DNA from: Paenibacillus zanthoxyli JH29
GTDB taxonomy: Bacteria; Bacillota; Bacilli; Paenibacillales; Paenibacillaceae
Direction: 5' to 3'
NCBI RefSeq assembly: GCF_000520715.1
Contig: NZ_ASSD01000311.1
Location: forward strand, 1-32,265
Length of the DNA: 32,265 bases
This document shows, piece after piece, positions 14,505 to 23,385 of this stretch; positions within the stretch are counted from its first letter, which is position 1; the number at the start of each line of letters is the position of its first letter. Position numbers and translations under genes: made by a program. Below the pieces are notes generated by a model. It did not search any database and had not been told where the DNA came from. It was given only the letters and a program-made list of their open reading frames with translations.

Positions 14505-15194
14505 TTAGTTGTCACCTCTTAGGATATAGCCAGCTCCCCGGATCGTCTGGATAAGGCGCTTGCCGCCGTGCTCCTCCGTCTTTTGGCGCAGCATGGCGAT
14601 ATAAACCTCCAGCACATTGGATTCGCCGCTGTAATCATAGCCCCAAATCTTGTCCATAATCAGGTCGCGGGACAGCACCCGCTTCGGGTTCTGCATAAAC
14701 AAATGCAGCAGCTCAAATTCTTTTGCCGTCAGCTCCAGCCGTTTGCCGCCGCGCGTTACTTCCCGGGAATCGACATCCAGCACAACGTCCTCATAGACGA
14801 CCGCCTGCTCGCTGCTCCCAATTTGTTCACTTTTGCGCCGCAGCAGCGCTCTCACCCGCGCCAGCAGTTCTTCCAGCGCGAACGGCTTTACCAGATAATC
14901 ATCCGCTCCAAGGTCCAAGCCTTTGACCCTGTGCTCCACCTCATCCTTGGCCGTGAGCATCAATACGGGAACGGTGCTGCCGCCCTCACGCAGCCTCCGG
15001 CACACCTCAAAGCCATCCACCTGAGGCATCATGACATCGAGGACAACAACATCCGGATCGCTGTTGAGCACGGCCCGCAGGCCGTCCGCCCCGTTGGACG
15101 CCGTCTTTACGTCATAACCCTCAAACGCTAGTCCCCTCCGCAGCATGGAAATGATTTTTTCATCATCGTCAATAATCAAAATATTCGGTCGCAT
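14505..15194 (-). CDS. OmpR-family response regulator (MprA/YkoG-like)
   Basis: 229 residues. The receiver has D9-D11, phospho-acceptor D53 (VVVLDVMMP), T in MLTAKD and K in LVKPF. The winged-helix domain (about 130-226) contains LTAKEFELLHLFMQNPKRVLSR and ends TIRGAGYILR. Translation is coupled to the kinase gene downstream. The htrA gene lies 123 bp upstream on the same strand with a terminator between, so the regulator has its own transcription start. Control of htrA by this system is inferred from proximity only. The ribosome binding site is AAAGGGGCGG. Confidence 0.93.
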   Translation of the reverse strand: MRPNILIIDDDEKIISMLRRGLAFEGYDVKTASNGADGLRAVLNSDPDVVVLDVMMPQVDGFEVCRRLREGGSTVPVLMLTAKDEVEHRVKGLDLGADDYLVKPFALEELLARVRALLRRKSEQIGSSEQAVVYEDVVLDVDSREVTRGGKRLELTAKEFELLHLFMQNPKRVLSRDLIMDKIWGYDYSGESNVLEVYIAMLRQKTEEHGGKRLIQTIRGAGYILRGDN

Positions 15195-15265
15195 GAAGCC
15201 GCCCCTTTGTCAATATTCTATATATCTCTATTTTAGCAGTGAATGCTTTGCCGCGCACATCTACG

Positions 15266-15295
15266 ACAAAAGCGGAAGGGCCGCCCCTCCCGCTT
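15266..15295 (-). terminator. Intrinsic terminator of htrA
   Basis: On the minus strand AAGCGGGAGGG pairs with CCCTTCCGCTT (11 bp, one G-U pair) around a GCGG loop and is followed by TTTTG. It lies 23 bp after the htrA stop. Confidence 0.8.
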
Positions 15296-15317
15296 CTGCT
15301 TATTTTACGCTTGATAC

Positions 15318-16961
15318 TTACCGGGTCTGTGCTGTGTTGAAGTCGTTCTTGTTGCCGATCGTTACCGGCAGTTCCAGATTTTTGCCGTCTCTGACGACAT
15401 TGAGTGTAATTTTGTCTCCGACCTTTTTGGTCTTGATGAAGTCGATCAAGTCCTGGCTGGTCGCATATTTCGTTCCATTAGCGCCAGTAATAATATCGTA
15501 CGGACGGAGGTCGGCAGCGTAAGCCGGCGATTTGTAAATAATCTCGGCCACAACGGAGCCTTCCTTGATATTAGTGCCCATTTGCTTCGCCACTTCATCA
15601 GTAATCGTCATCAGCGAAGCGCCGATAAATGGAACCGGATCTTTAGGGATGGCTTGATTCGCCTCAAGCTTGCCGACAACTTCCTTAATTTTATTGACCG
15701 GTATGGCGAAGCCGATACCCTGCGAATCCGTGCTGACGGCAACATTCATGCCGATGACCTGGCCGCTTGAGTTAAGCAGCGGTCCGCCGGAGTTGCCGGG
15801 GTTGATGGAAGCGTCCGTCTGCAGCAGATCCGTATAATTGCGCGTACCATTGCCTTGTTCTTCGTTGATATCAATGCTCCGGCCTTTCGCGCTCAGCACC
15901 CCCGCAGTAACCGTATGGTCAAAGCCCTGCGGGTTGCCGATTGCCACGACCTCCGAACCTACCTTGATGGCGTTCGAGTCGCCGAGCGGCACGGTCGGGA
16001 AAGTGTTGTCTCCTTCGATTTTCAGCACCGCGAGGTCCAAGTCCGGGCTGGACCCAAGCAGCTTCGCTTCATACGGCTTGGAGTTGCCATCGACGGTAAC
16101 CTGGATGACGTCGGCATTCTCAATTACGTGCTGGTTGGTCAGAATGTAACCCGCTTTATCGTATATAAATCCGGTGCCGATGCCGTAAGGCGTCAACTGC
16201 GAATCCGAGCCGGAGCCGCTGCCGTTGTTCTGCTGGGACTGTCCGGATGAATTTCCGCCAAATTGGTCACCGAAGAAGAATTGAGAGAATGGATCATTCA
16301 AGTTCGGATTACTTTGGCCTCCACGGGAAGCCGATTTTACGAGCGTTTCAATTTTGACGACCGCCGGTCCCGCTTCGTCTACAACACTGGAGACGCCTTG
16401 TGAGCCGGTCACAAGCCCGGTCGTTGAAGTCGATGCCGCCACTGAGGCGCTCTCGTTGGCCGCCTTGCCCTGTGAACTCAAAGCCGCAGTTGCCGTTGCC
16501 GCTTGATCTCCTGTGAACCAGTTCCCCCGGTCAGCCATGAACATGGAGCCTGAGAGCACAAGCATGCCTGCAAGGAAGGAAAAGACTGCGGTTCTTACAG
16601 GTTTCTTCGATTTCTGGTTGAACTGCCAGCCGTTTCCTCCGTCCGAACCGCTTCCGCCGCCATTACCGTTGCCTCCTCCATAGCCGCCGTCGTAACCCGT
16701 GGAGCGGAACGAATGATAAGGAACCGGCTTGACCGGTTGGGGAGCAGTGACTTCCACCCGTTCGGGCTCCCTCCGGCTGTAATGCTCCACGCGGTCCGTA
16801 TTCTGCTCATTATGGTTAAGGGATTTAAAAGGGCCATATGAATAGTAGTAGGATGAATTCGATTCGGGAGACTGTCCTTCATTGTTCCACTCCCGATCCG
16901 GCGATTGTTTCTCAAAACGATCGTCGCCATCGCCGTTATATCTGTTCTTGTTATCGTCCAT
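15318..16961 (-). CDS. htrA: HtrA/DegP-type S1C serine protease, membrane-anchored with long cytoplasmic tail
   Basis: 547 residues. A charged, then Gly/Ser-rich cytoplasmic tail of about 120 residues precedes one membrane helix (124-145). The extracytoplasmic part has a trypsin-like domain (about 195-415) with triad H278 (YILTNQHVIENA), D309 (DLAVLKIE) and S391 (NPGNSGGPLLN), and one PDZ domain (about 440-535). Such proteases degrade or refold misfolded secreted proteins at the membrane-wall interface. The sequence has an extra Gln/Asn/Ser/Gly-rich loop before the catalytic His (about 214-255). The start follows GGAGGGTAAAACA. It is monocistronic, with a terminator, and is placed just upstream of a two-component system. 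Confidence 0.95.
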   Translation of the reverse strand: MDDNKNRYNGDGDDRFEKQSPDREWNNEGQSPESNSSYYYSYGPFKSLNHNEQNTDRVEHYSRREPERVEVTAPQPVKPVPYHSFRSTGYDGGYGGGNGNGGGSGSDGGNGWQFNQKSKKPVRTAVFSFLAGMLVLSGSMFMADRGNWFTGDQAATATAALSSQGKAANESASVAASTSTTGLVTGSQGVSSVVDEAGPAVVKIETLVKSASRGGQSNPNLNDPFSQFFFGDQFGGNSSGQSQQNNGSGSGSDSQLTPYGIGTGFIYDKAGYILTNQHVIENADVIQVTVDGNSKPYEAKLLGSSPDLDLAVLKIEGDNTFPTVPLGDSNAIKVGSEVVAIGNPQGFDHTVTAGVLSAKGRSIDINEEQGNGTRNYTDLLQTDASINPGNSGGPLLNSSGQVIGMNVAVSTDSQGIGFAIPVNKIKEVVGKLEANQAIPKDPVPFIGASLMTITDEVAKQMGTNIKEGSVVAEIIYKSPAYAADLRPYDIITGANGTKYATSQDLIDFIKTKKVGDKITLNVVRDGKNLELPVTIGNKNDFNTAQTR

Positions 16962-16978
16962 TGTTTTACCCTCCCGCG

Positions 16979-16998
16979 CCCTGTCCTTACGGACAAGG
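16979..16998 (-). promoter_or_regulatory. Small hairpin in the htrA leader, next to the ribosome binding site
   Basis: On the minus strand CCTTGTCC and GGACAGGG form an 8-bp stem (one G-U pair) closed by a GTAA (GNRA-type) tetraloop, ending 4 bp upstream of the GGAGGG of htrA. A role in mRNA stability or translation is possible. Confidence 0.45.
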
Positions 16999-17096
16999 AG
17001 TCATTTTGCTTTCTTGGATACATTTTGTACTTCAAACCTTAAACCGACATTAAAAACAATTTAAGCGAAGATAAAACATTAACGAGATAGATATAC

Positions 17097-17136
17097 AAAA
17101 AAAGCCCTGCGCGCCTTTAACTTAGCGCCGGACTTC
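17097..17136 (-). terminator. Intrinsic terminator of liaFSR
   Basis: On the minus strand AAGTCC pairs with GGGCTT around an inner GGCGC/GCGC stem, followed by TTTTTTT. It lies about 85 bp after the liaR stop. Confidence 0.75.
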
Positions 17137-17221
17137 ATTGGACAAGCCTATTCTTGTAAAACTGCGGAATCATAGAGTTTAAGATTGCAAAAGCCATCTG
17201 TCGTTGAAATCGCGACTGACG

Positions 17222-17878
17222 CTATCCCTGTGTAACCCATCCCTTGCGGTGCGCAAAGATGGCAAGCTGCGTGCGGTCCTCCAGCTCGCATTTCATCAGC
17301 AGATTGCTGACATGCGTCTTGACCGTCTTGATGCTGATATGCAGTTCCTCGCCGATATCCTTGTTGCTCTTGCCTTCCGCAATCAGCAGCAGAACCTCTC
17401 TTTCACGCTCGGTCAGACCGGATGAATCATCCTGCACCGTACGCTGGCGGATGCCGCGAGTCAGCGCCTGCGACACATCGCCAGTCATCACCGGCATGCC
17501 GCGGTACGCCCCCTGCAGCGCGTAAATCAGCTCTTCAGCCGACACGGTCTTGAGAACGTAGCTGACCGCGCCCGCCTCAATAGCGTCCACTACAAGATCA
17601 TCCTCAAGGAAGCTGGTCAATATTACGATTTTCAGCCCCGGAAACTCGGACAGCACCGCACGGGTCGTCTCCACTCCGTTCATGACCGGCATCATCAGAT
17701 CCATCAGGATCAGATCGGGCAGCCCTTCCTCGCCCCCGGAACGCAGCTGTTTGAGCGCCTCCTGTCCGTTTGACGCCTCGGATACCACCTCAAATGCAGG
17801 CTCCAGCATCAGATATGTCTTGAGCCCCATACGCACCATATCATGGTCATCCACCAGCAGTATTTTAATCGCGCTCAT
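17222..17878 (-). CDS. liaR: NarL-family response regulator of cell-envelope stress
   Basis: 218 residues. The receiver has D10-D11, phospho-acceptor D60 (LILMDLMMPVMNG), T in LTSF and K in YVLKT. The LuxR-type domain runs about 150-215 (LTEREREVLLLIAEGKSNKDI and ISIKTVKTHVSNLL). With LiaF and LiaS encoded directly upstream this is LiaR, the regulator answering lipid II-cycle antibiotics. Its start overlaps the end of liaS by 4 bp (ATGA), indicating coupled translation. No LiaR target gene such as liaIH is in the window. Confidence 0.93.
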   Translation of the reverse strand: MSAIKILLVDDHDMVRMGLKTYLMLEPAFEVVSEASNGQEALKQLRSGGEEGLPDLILMDLMMPVMNGVETTRAVLSEFPGLKIVILTSFLEDDLVVDAIEAGAVSYVLKTVSAEELIYALQGAYRGMPVMTGDVSQALTRGIRQRTVQDDSSGLTEREREVLLLIAEGKSNKDIGEELHISIKTVKTHVSNLLMKCELEDRTQLAIFAHRKGWVTQG

Positions 17879-18969
17879 TCGCCGCTTGCCTCCTCTTCCC
17901 CTTCTTCTTTACTTGCCGCCAGACCGCTTGCAGCGGATACCTCTCCGCCGTTCGCCTGAACAAACTTCGGGATATGTACGCGGATCGTTGTTCCTGCTCC
18001 CCTGCGGCTAATAATTTCAACCTGGCCGCCAAGCTTCTCCGCGCGTTCCCGCATCGTCGTCAGGCCGTACGATCCCTGTTTGCCATGCGCGAGCTCGAAC
18101 CCCTGACCATCGTCGCTGACGCTGAGCGCAACCTGCCTTGGGCCCTCGCGCAGAGACAAGCTGACGAGGCGCGCTCCCGAGTGCTTCACGATGTTCGCCA
18201 TCGCTTCCTGGATAATCAGGAACAACTGATGCTCGATCGCCTCGGACAGCTCGCCCTGCAATTCAAGCTCCTTAATACCCTTTAGTCCATTCTGCCGGCA
18301 GTAATCCGGGAACCATTTCTCCAGCGCTTCGAACAGGTCCCTGCCTTCTAGCTCCACCGGACGAAGCTGGGCGATTAGCGCCCGCATCTGCTTCTGAGCC
18401 ATCTGCGACATGGTGATCAGCTGGTCCATCACCGTCCGCCCCTGTTCTTCATTCCGCTCAAGCACCTTTGGCAGCGAGGAGGCGGACATGTGAATGGCAA
18501 ATAGCTGCTGGCTCACCGTGTCGTGCAAATCCCGGGCCATGCGCCGCCGTTCCTCTAGAACCGCGCTCTCCGCCGCCTTCTCCTTCTCAACAACCTCCTG
18601 CTCGCCCAGGCGCTGAAGCAGCTTCATTTTGTTCTCAACGGCATCCATCATAAGATTGAACTCATGATAAACTCTGGCAAAAGAAGGGTCGTCACTCCCT
18701 GGCATCCGAACGGAAAGATTGCCTTTGGCTACCTTCAGCATATTGAGATCCAGATGATCGATCCGCCGCTGAATCCGCTGCACGGCCATATAGCCGATAA
18801 CGGCGGTAAACAGCACGATGCCAAGGCACAGGTACACCCACATCCGGTAATCCTCGACTTTGATATAGCCCAGACAGCTTCCGGCGTACATCAGCAGGGC
18901 CGTCACACTGCCGCAGAGCAGGAAATAAAGCAGCAGGACCCATTTCGTATTTTTAAAAATCGTCCCCAT
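17875..18969 (-). CDS. liaS: Sensor histidine kinase of the LiaFSR system
   Basis: 364 residues. Two membrane helices (about 9-30 and 43-63) are separated by only about 12 outer residues, the mark of an intramembrane-sensing kinase. HAMP follows, then HisKA_3 with His149 in RRRMARDLHDTVSQQLF and a HATPase domain (NIVKHSGA, DDGQGF, GSYGLTTMRERA). Kinases of this kind depend on a partner, LiaF, to receive the envelope-stress signal. The gene starts 3 bp after liaF and overlaps liaR by 4 bp. The C-terminal tail is rich in Ala, Ser and Glu and has no known role. Confidence 0.93.
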   Translation of the reverse strand: MGTIFKNTKWVLLLYFLLCGSVTALLMYAGSCLGYIKVEDYRMWVYLCLGIVLFTAVIGYMAVQRIQRRIDHLDLNMLKVAKGNLSVRMPGSDDPSFARVYHEFNLMMDAVENKMKLLQRLGEQEVVEKEKAAESAVLEERRRMARDLHDTVSQQLFAIHMSASSLPKVLERNEEQGRTVMDQLITMSQMAQKQMRALIAQLRPVELEGRDLFEALEKWFPDYCRQNGLKGIKELELQGELSEAIEHQLFLIIQEAMANIVKHSGARLVSLSLREGPRQVALSVSDDGQGFELAHGKQGSYGLTTMRERAEKLGGQVEIISRRGAGTTIRVHIPKFVQANGGEVSAASGLAASKEEGEEEASGE

Positions 18970-18972
18970 CCG

Positions 18973-20076
18973 CTAGCCCACCGTCTTAACCTTGATATCT
19001 CCGATAAAAGCGCTGACATTGATGCGGATTTTTTTGCCCGCTTCCTTATAATAAGGCGTCTTGCAGTGAACGGAGCTCATAAACCCGCTGCGCGAGTGGT
19101 CCAGTACTTCCATATCGCCGATGAAGGAGCTGCTGTTGACGCTAATGCCGAGATCCATGTCATCTGGAATATAGACTTTGAGATCACCGATAAAGGCGGA
19201 TAGATTGATCTTCGTCTCGCCGTACGGGATTTGCGCATTGGTCAGGTCAAGCACCGTATCCCCGATAAATTGGGAAATATTTGTGTTTTTGAGCTGAAAA
19301 TGCTCGCGTCCCATGTGGATATCACCGATAAAAGTGGAACGGTTCGTCGTTTCTTTGCTGTCGCTATGGCTCCATTCATGCCCGCCATAATGTCCATGCT
19401 TGCGCTCATGCCGCTCCCAGCGCTCTTCTCTCCTGCGTTCGCGCTGTTCCTCCCGCTCCTGGCGTCTGCGCTCATGACGATCCCTATGTTCTTTCCAGCG
19501 CGGATCGGCCTCGCGATTCTCTTCATCCTTGAGCGGATCACGGTCCCAATCGGCCGCTCCGGCTTTCCCTGCAGAACTTCCGATCGAGCCGCTCTCTTCC
19601 CTGGCTCCGCCGAATTTCCGATCAAATTCTTCATCCAATGTCGATTCCAGCGGCTGCGGCGTCTCTGTGTTCTCCCCCGACTTGTCCCCTGGATAAAACT
19701 TCGGAGGAGCGGGGGGCGGTTCCGGCGGTCCGGACCTTCGCGGTCTGAAGATGACCATAAGTCCGCCGCCAATCAATGCGACTGGAACGAGCATGGTGAA
19801 GAAATCACCGGCGGAAAGGTCGAACCAGCCCAGATTCCGTCCTAAAAAATACACGCCCATGGCTAGAAAAAACAGCGTACCGATGGAGGAAAACCCTCTG
19901 CCGCCGCCTCCCAGCAGCCGCTGACAACCAATAATAATCAGCACAACCGGCCAAAAATTGGAGAAAAGGTAACCGATATCTATGTCGGCATATCCCATCT
20001 GCCGGAGCAAAAACAGCACGCCGATTCCGATTAGAATCAGGCCGCCGAACACCTGGCTCGCTATAGATCTTCTCAT
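18973..20076 (-). CDS. liaF: LiaF inhibitor/sensor partner, with an unusually long charged linker
   Basis: 367 residues, longer than the roughly 240 usual for LiaF. Residues 1-110 hold four membrane segments (FGGLILIGIGVLFLL, FWPVVLIIIGCQRLL, GTLFFLAMGVYFLGRN and FFTMLVPVALIGGGLMVIF). A hydrophilic linker of about 125 residues follows, the second half of which is almost wholly Arg, Glu, Lys and His (region around WKEHRDRHERRRQER). The C-terminal domain carries five FIGD repeats spaced 20-25 residues (STFIGD, SQFIGD, SAFIGD, SSFIGD, SAFIGD), typical of the beta-helical LiaF domain. LiaF keeps LiaS silent without stress. It is first in liaFSR; AAAGGGGAAATG precedes the start. Confidence 0.92.
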   Translation of the reverse strand: MRRSIASQVFGGLILIGIGVLFLLRQMGYADIDIGYLFSNFWPVVLIIIGCQRLLGGGGRGFSSIGTLFFLAMGVYFLGRNLGWFDLSAGDFFTMLVPVALIGGGLMVIFRPRRSGPPEPPPAPPKFYPGDKSGENTETPQPLESTLDEEFDRKFGGAREESGSIGSSAGKAGAADWDRDPLKDEENREADPRWKEHRDRHERRRQEREEQRERRREERWERHERKHGHYGGHEWSHSDSKETTNRSTFIGDIHMGREHFQLKNTNISQFIGDTVLDLTNAQIPYGETKINLSAFIGDLKVYIPDDMDLGISVNSSSFIGDMEVLDHSRSGFMSSVHCKTPYYKEAGKKIRINVSAFIGDIKVKTVG

Positions 20077-20167
20077 CTATCATTTCCCCTTTAGCTTATT
20101 GTAACTTTTTTACCTTATGGACTTAGTTTACAACAGCCTTCATCCGGTTAACAGCGGCGAGGGAATG

Positions 20168-20209
20168 AAAACCTTCTCGGTCTTCAGACGGAGGGGCTGA
20201 GAAGGTTTT
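20168..20209 (-). terminator. Hairpin upstream of liaF
   Basis: AAAACCTTCTC (20168-20178) and GAGAAGGTTTT (20199-20209) form a perfect 11-bp stem with a 20-nt loop. It is followed by TTTT-like ends on both strands, so it may act as a second, bidirectional stop between the spore-protein-like gene and liaF. Confidence 0.55.
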
Positions 20210-20229
20210 ACCCGATACGCGGCAAAGAC

Positions 20230-20257
20230 AAAAATGCCCCGCCTCTGATGAGACGGG
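20230..20257 (-). terminator. Intrinsic terminator of the SASP-like gene
   Basis: On the minus strand CCCGTCTC pairs with GAGGCGGG (one G-U) around ATCA, followed by GCATTTTT. It lies about 46 bp after the stop of the 45-residue gene. Confidence 0.8.
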
Positions 20258-20303
20258 ACACGGTTCGGCCAAGACGGCCTATGATGCTTCAGGTGAGTGC
20301 AGC

Positions 20304-20441
20304 TTAAGCTTGCGGTTTTTGAACCGGCTTGGCGATGCCGCCTTGCTTCGTTGCTGCGTCATTCTCGGCGGCAAACTCGGTGTTGAATTTTTCATTCGGT
20401 GTCTTGTAGTTTTCTTGAACCTTCGGTTGTTGTTTAGCCAC
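20304..20441 (-). CDS. Small gamma-type acid-soluble spore protein-like gene
   Basis: 45 residues starting at a GTG with AGGTGA 5 bp before it. The sequence is Lys/Gln/Ala-rich, has no Cys or Trp, and contains FNTEFAAENDAATKQ, close to the FGTEFASETDAQQV repeat of gamma-type SASP (B. subtilis SspE), but only once. Gamma-SASPs are amino-acid stores degraded at germination; they do not bind DNA. The sigma-G-like promoter upstream and terminator downstream support a single-gene, late forespore unit. The 87-bp distance from the -10 to the start codon is longer than usual. The family call is from memory of the repeat and is moderately sure. Confidence 0.65.
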   Translation of the reverse strand: MAKQQPKVQENYKTPNEKFNTEFAAENDAATKQGGIAKPVQKPQA

Positions 20442-20527
20442 GTTGGTCACCTCCCTTTGCTCTTATCCATGGCGTTAAAAGCGCCAATCGGAGACGAATC
20501 AGAGGCTGATTTCTGTGCCCCAGTTCG

Positions 20528-20557
20528 TATTATGGCAAGGTAGGCTGAAGATTATAC
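20528..20557 (-). promoter_or_regulatory. Sigma-G-like (forespore) promoter of the SASP-like gene
   Basis: On the minus strand GTATA (20553-20557), an 18-bp spacer and CATAATA (20528-20534) fit the sigma-G pattern GHATR-N18-CATNHTA at every fixed position. Confidence 0.6.
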
Positions 20558-20593
20558 TGACCCATGTGAAATAAAGCTCATGAACCGCCCAAA

Positions 20594-21250
20594 TCAGACG
20601 ATTTCTTCCAGCATTTCCTGCGGCAAAGTACCGTAAGCCCGAATGACTCTTCCTACATTCTCCAGCATAGCTTCCGTACATTTACCGCTTCCGCGCTTGA
20701 TCAATTGGACCTCCACCAATTGTTTTCCCCATTCCCTGTATACCTGCTTAGTCGTTGAAAAATAAAGATCAATCTTATGCCCTTTGATCGCCGATCCAGT
20801 GTCCGCGACTATCGCATAGCCGTACCCCGGCACGTATAAAATGCTTCCCAGCGGCAGCACCTTGGGATCTGCGGCAATGGTCGAAACGGCGTTCTTGTCT
20901 CTTCGTACCTTGACGCCCGAGTAGGTGATGCCGTATTCCGGGTGACTGGGGCGTTTACCGGTCGATTCAAAGCCCGCCGTATACCCGGTCGCCGTCATCT
21001 TGAAGCTGCGGATGATCTGCTCCGGCGCCGGTGCGGCTACGGGAAAGGAAGACTGGTTATTAAGTTCTTCGGAAGGGTTATGCGGATACGTCTGCGAGAC
21101 AGCCGCAGCCACCGGCTGAATGGACGGTAGTGCGGGCTCCCGGTTCGCTTCGCGTCCCGCCTTCGTATATATGAAGGATAGTGCAACCAAAAATGCAAAG
21201 GTAACGAAAATACACCAAGACCTCTGCCACACACCCATTTTGTTTAACAT
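20594..21250 (-). CDS. 3D-domain protein, Sps/YuiC-like predicted lytic transglycosylase
   Basis: 218 residues. An N-terminal membrane helix or signal (about 10-30), a Pro/Ala/Ser-rich linker (about 35-80) and a C-terminal 3D domain (about 84-190). The domain has [46 protein letters not shown] and [17 protein letters not shown], which contain the conserved aspartates of the domain. Proteins of this kind include the stationary-phase survival (Sps) protein YuiC of B. subtilis, a small MltA-like enzyme that cleaves peptidoglycan glycan strands. It is presumably cell-wall associated. AAGGGGAGG precedes the start. A role in late growth or spore resuscitation is inferred. Confidence 0.85.
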   Translation of the reverse strand: MLNKMGVWQRSWCIFVTFAFLVALSFIYTKAGREANREPALPSIQPVAAAVSQTYPHNPSEELNNQSSFPVAAPAPEQIIRSFKMTATGYTAGFESTGKRPSHPEYGITYSGVKVRRDKNAVSTIAADPKVLPLGSILYVPGYGYAIVADTGSAIKGHKIDLYFSTTKQVYREWGKQLVEVQLIKRGSGKCTEAMLENVGRVIRAYGTLPQEMLEEIV

Positions 21251-21302
21251 GAGAACCTCCCCTTATTAGCGAAGGTTTCCCGTTTCCCAAAAATTTATAC
21301 AT

Positions 21303-21322
21303 GAAGCGGCATTGGCCGCCTC
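21303..21322 (-). terminator. Weak hairpin after thrS
   Basis: On the minus strand GAGGCGGC pairs with GCCGCTTC (one G-U pair) around CAAT; TTTTT follows only 9 nt later. It is about 35 bp after the thrS stop. Confidence 0.4.
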
Positions 21323-21356
21323 ACGGGATGTTGACAGAGGTCTTTATTTGGTTAGG

Positions 21357-23297
21357 TTAAAAAATAGCCTTCGTCGAAGCTTCAAGAGCGAGGCTCTCGA
21401 TCACCTCGTCAAGCGGCTTGGCCCCGATATCGCCTTCCCCGCGTCTGCGGACGGAAACGGCGCCGCTGTTCTTCTCGTTCTCTCCGACGATGAACATGTA
21501 CGGCAGCTTCTCAAGCTGGGCTTCGCGGATCTTGTAACCGAGCTTCTCATTCCGCAGATCGGCTTCGGCTCTAATGCCGCGGCGGCGCAGCTTGTCGATT
21601 ACCTCGTTCGCATAGTCGTCAAAAGCGCTCGACACCGGAATAACCTTTACCTGCTGCGGAGACAGCCAAAGCGGCAGCGAGCCCGCAAAGTTCTCCAGCA
21701 GGAAGGCTACGAAACGCTCCATTGTTCCCAGAATACCGCGATGCAGCACGACCGGGCGATGCTTCTGTCCGTCATCGCCGACATATTCAAGCTCAAAGCG
21801 CTCCGGCAGCAGGAAGTCGATCTGCACGGTTGAGAGCGTCTCTTCCTTGCCAAGCGCGGTCTTGATCTGCACGTCCAGCTTCGGACCGTAGAACGCGGCT
21901 TCGCCTTCCGCTTCATAGAACGGCAGCCCGGCTTCTTCGACAACCTCGCGCAGCATACGCTGAGCGGTTTCCCACATCTGGTCGTTCGGGTAGTATTTCT
22001 CAGTATCTGCCGGATCACGATAGGACAGCCGGAAGCGGTAATCATTGATGCCAAAGTCGCTGTACACCTGTTTCACCAGTTCAAGCACACGGGTAAATTC
22101 GCTTTTGATCTGATCCAGGCGGCAGAAAATATGCGAGTCATTCAACGTCATGGAACGGACGCGGTGCAGACCGGTTAGCGCGCCGGACATCTCGTAGCGG
22201 TGCTGAATGCCAAGCTCGGCAATCCGGATCGGCAGGTCACGGTAGCTGTGCATCGAGCTCTTGTACACCATCATATGGTGAGGACAGTTCATCGGGCGCA
22301 GCACGAATTCCTCGGTGTCGATCGTCATCTTCGGGAACATATCTTCCTGATAATGCTCCCAATGGCCTGAAGTCTTGTACAGCTCGACATTGCCGAGCAC
22401 CGGAGTATAGACATGCTGATAGCCAAGGTTCGCTTCCAGATCAACGATATAACGCTCCAGAATGCTGCGCAGTTTGGCGCCCTTAGGCAGCCAAATCGGC
22501 AGGCCCTGGCCTACCAGATTATTGAACGTAAATATCTCCAGCTCCTTGCCGAGCTTCCGGTGATCGCGCTTCTTCGCCTCTTCCAGCAGGCGGAGATGCT
22601 CGTCAAGCTGCGCTTTCTTGACCCAGGCGGTGCCGTATACGCGCTGCAGCATTTTGTTCTTGGCGTCTCCGCGCCAGTACGCTCCCGCCACGTTCATCAG
22701 CTTGAAGACTTTGATTTTGCCGGTCGAAGGCAGATGCGGTCCCCGGCACAGATCGAAGAATTCGCCCTGCTCATACAGGGTGATCACGCTGTCCTCGGGC
22801 AGCGCCTCAATCAGCTCAAGCTTGTACGGGTCGCCAAGCTCCCCGAAAATTTCAAGCGCCTCCTTGCGGCTGACTTCCTTGCGGACAATCGGCAGATTCT
22901 CCGACACGATGCGTTCCATTTCCTTCTCGATCTTCTGCAGATCTTCCGGATTGAGCGGATGCTCCAAATCCATGTCATAGTAGAACCCATCCTCAATTGT
23001 CGGCCCTACGCCGAGCTTAACCTCTTTGGCGCCGAACAGCCGCTTGACGGCCTGGGCCATCAGGTGGGCGGCGCTGTGCCGCATAACCTCAAGTCCATCC
23101 GGAGAATCAAGCGTTACGATCTCCACTAGATCTCCGTCACTCAGCTTGGCGGACAAATCAACGATTGCCCCGTTCAGCTTGCCGGCAGCGGCATTCTTCC
23201 GCAGCCCGCTGCTGATGGAAGCCGCCACATCGTCGATGCTGCTGCCTTCCGGATATTCCCGGACCGAGCCGTCCGGTAACTTAATGCTTACTGCCAT
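21357..23297 (-). CDS. thrS: Threonyl-tRNA synthetase
   Basis: 646 residues, full length. It charges tRNA-Thr with threonine in the cytoplasm. Domains in order: TGS (about 1-62), the editing/SAD domain with [16 protein letters not shown] and CRGPH, the class II catalytic core with motif 2 and the zinc-ligand Cys in [13 protein letters not shown], the [11 protein letters not shown] segment and motif 3 near [17 protein letters not shown], and the anticodon-binding domain (about 545-646). Of two in-frame ATGs, the second (23297) is preferred because AGGAGG lies 8 bp before it; the first is only 2 bp from that site. Expression is controlled by a T-box leader and a sigma-A promoter. Confidence 0.97.
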   Translation of the reverse strand: MAVSIKLPDGSVREYPEGSSIDDVAASISSGLRKNAAAGKLNGAIVDLSAKLSDGDLVEIVTLDSPDGLEVMRHSAAHLMAQAVKRLFGAKEVKLGVGPTIEDGFYYDMDLEHPLNPEDLQKIEKEMERIVSENLPIVRKEVSRKEALEIFGELGDPYKLELIEALPEDSVITLYEQGEFFDLCRGPHLPSTGKIKVFKLMNVAGAYWRGDAKNKMLQRVYGTAWVKKAQLDEHLRLLEEAKKRDHRKLGKELEIFTFNNLVGQGLPIWLPKGAKLRSILERYIVDLEANLGYQHVYTPVLGNVELYKTSGHWEHYQEDMFPKMTIDTEEFVLRPMNCPHHMMVYKSSMHSYRDLPIRIAELGIQHRYEMSGALTGLHRVRSMTLNDSHIFCRLDQIKSEFTRVLELVKQVYSDFGINDYRFRLSYRDPADTEKYYPNDQMWETAQRMLREVVEEAGLPFYEAEGEAAFYGPKLDVQIKTALGKEETLSTVQIDFLLPERFELEYVGDDGQKHRPVVLHRGILGTMERFVAFLLENFAGSLPLWLSPQQVKVIPVSSAFDDYANEVIDKLRRRGIRAEADLRNEKLGYKIREAQLEKLPYMFIVGENEKNSGAVSVRRRGEGDIGAKPLDEVIESLALEASTKAIF

Positions 23298-23385
23298 TGT
23301 CATTTCCTCCTCGAAATCGTGGTAAGCCTATCTCAGCGGCCGTCAGCCGCGCAAAGCTTTACGGAACGGATATATCCACGCATAC

